A stretch of 5,165 nt of DNA from Verrucomicrobiota bacterium (GTDB lineage: Bacteria > Verrucomicrobiota > Verrucomicrobiia > Limisphaerales > UBA11358). The position numbers were made by a program, and so were the translations under genes. The DNA is taken from contig JAJPKI010000130.1 of NCBI GenBank assembly GCA_021323835.1, positions 1-5,165 on the forward strand. The letters are read 5' to 3'. Positions within the stretch are counted from its first letter, which is position 1. Each line of letters opens with the position of its first letter. Shown in pieces: positions 4,761 to 5,165 of this stretch. Below the pieces are notes generated by a model, which was given only the letters and a program-made list of their open reading frames with translations, did no database searches and was not told where the DNA came from.

Positions 4761-5165
4761 ATGATAAATCCATATTTGTCCAAGCTGGCGAGCAATCGTT
4801 TTGCAAAATTATTTCTTCCGGGTTTGCTGGTGAGTTTTCTCCAAATCACGACATCACACGCTTTGACGTTCAATGTGACTTACGATGCGAGCGTGACGAA
4901 TTTCACGCAGGCGGCGCAAGTGGAAGGAGCATTTTCCAATGCCACACAAATTCTTCAAACTCTTTACACGAATCCTATCACGGTCAACATCACGGTTTAT
5001 TGGGGAGCGTTCGGGCCGTTTGTCGGCGACAACGTCTCGTTGGGCGAAAGCGAGACGCCATTCGTCGGCTCATCCGGTTTCAAATACCCGCAATTGACGA
5101 ATGCATTGCGTGCGGCGCGAACCACCGCAGCTGACAGTAATTCTGTCGCCAGCCTGCCGGCCAGC
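4761..5165 (+). CDS. Secreted NF038122-type metalloprotease, N-terminal part (runs off the window)
   Basis: From the ATG at 4761 the frame stays open for 135 codons to the window edge. It starts MINPYLSKLASNRFAKLFLP followed by a hydrophobic core (GLLVSFLQI) and a likely signal-peptidase site after SHA (residue 34). The mature part LTFNVTYDASVTNF, then AAQVEGAFSNATQILQTLYT, PITVNITVYWGAFGP and the segment ending in SVASLPAS resemble the start of NF038122-family metalloproteases, exported enzymes often carrying a PEP-CTERM sorting tail. The zinc site (HExxH) and any C-terminal anchor would lie beyond 5165, so catalytic function is inferred only from the N-terminal pattern. The gene diverges from the membrane-protein/LRR pair. 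Confidence 0.68.
   Translation, partial: MINPYLSKLASNRFAKLFLPGLLVSFLQITTSHALTFNVTYDASVTNFTQAAQVEGAFSNATQILQTLYTNPITVNITVYWGAFGPFVGDNVSLGESETPFVGSSGFKYPQLTNALRAARTTAADSNSVASLPAS

Overview
The window looks like a piece of a free-living Verrucomicrobia-type chromosome (Pedosphaera/Limisphaera-like), judged from memory of the families present. The clues are a bacterial leucine-rich-repeat secreted protein of the planctomycete/verrucomicrobial kind, a DUF433/DUF5615 toxin-antitoxin pair, a GcnA-like GH20 hexosaminidase, a plant-like LeuD, a secreted NF038122-type metalloprotease, and the general lack of Shine-Dalgarno sequences. I could not run a taxonomic search.

Layout. Seven tightly packed genes run leftward on the minus strand from about 4739 to 68. 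In transcription order they are: a small multi-spanning membrane protein; an LRR protein with a signal peptide (sharing one base with the preceding gene); leuD (45 nt later); a 78-residue two-helix membrane protein (starting directly after the leuD stop); then, after a 64-nt gap with a possible promoter, a DUF433 antitoxin and a DUF5615 PIN-like toxin (ATGA overlap), and a 608-residue GH20 glycoside hydrolase starting 5 nt after the toxin stop. At the right edge a divergent plus-strand gene begins at 4761 and runs off the window; it encodes the N-terminus of a secreted metalloprotease-like protein. At the left edge the last codons of a plus-strand gene may end at 67, abutting the GH20 stop codon.

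Functionally the genes are mixed: leucine biosynthesis (leuD, without leuC beside it), amino-sugar catabolism (GH20), a toxin-antitoxin module, and three envelope or secreted proteins. Close spacing suggests co-transcription of blocks, not a shared pathway.

The most notable observation is a 73-nt imperfect palindrome (1713-1785) inside the GH20 gene. It begins and ends with GTAGGAG/CTCCTAC and is flanked by GATT on both sides. Removing the element, one extra base and one GATT copy takes out exactly 78 nt (26 codons) and restores a continuous, family-like N-terminal domain. It therefore reads as a mobile palindromic repeat that landed in frame and became protein sequence, comparable in principle to the Rickettsia palindromic elements.
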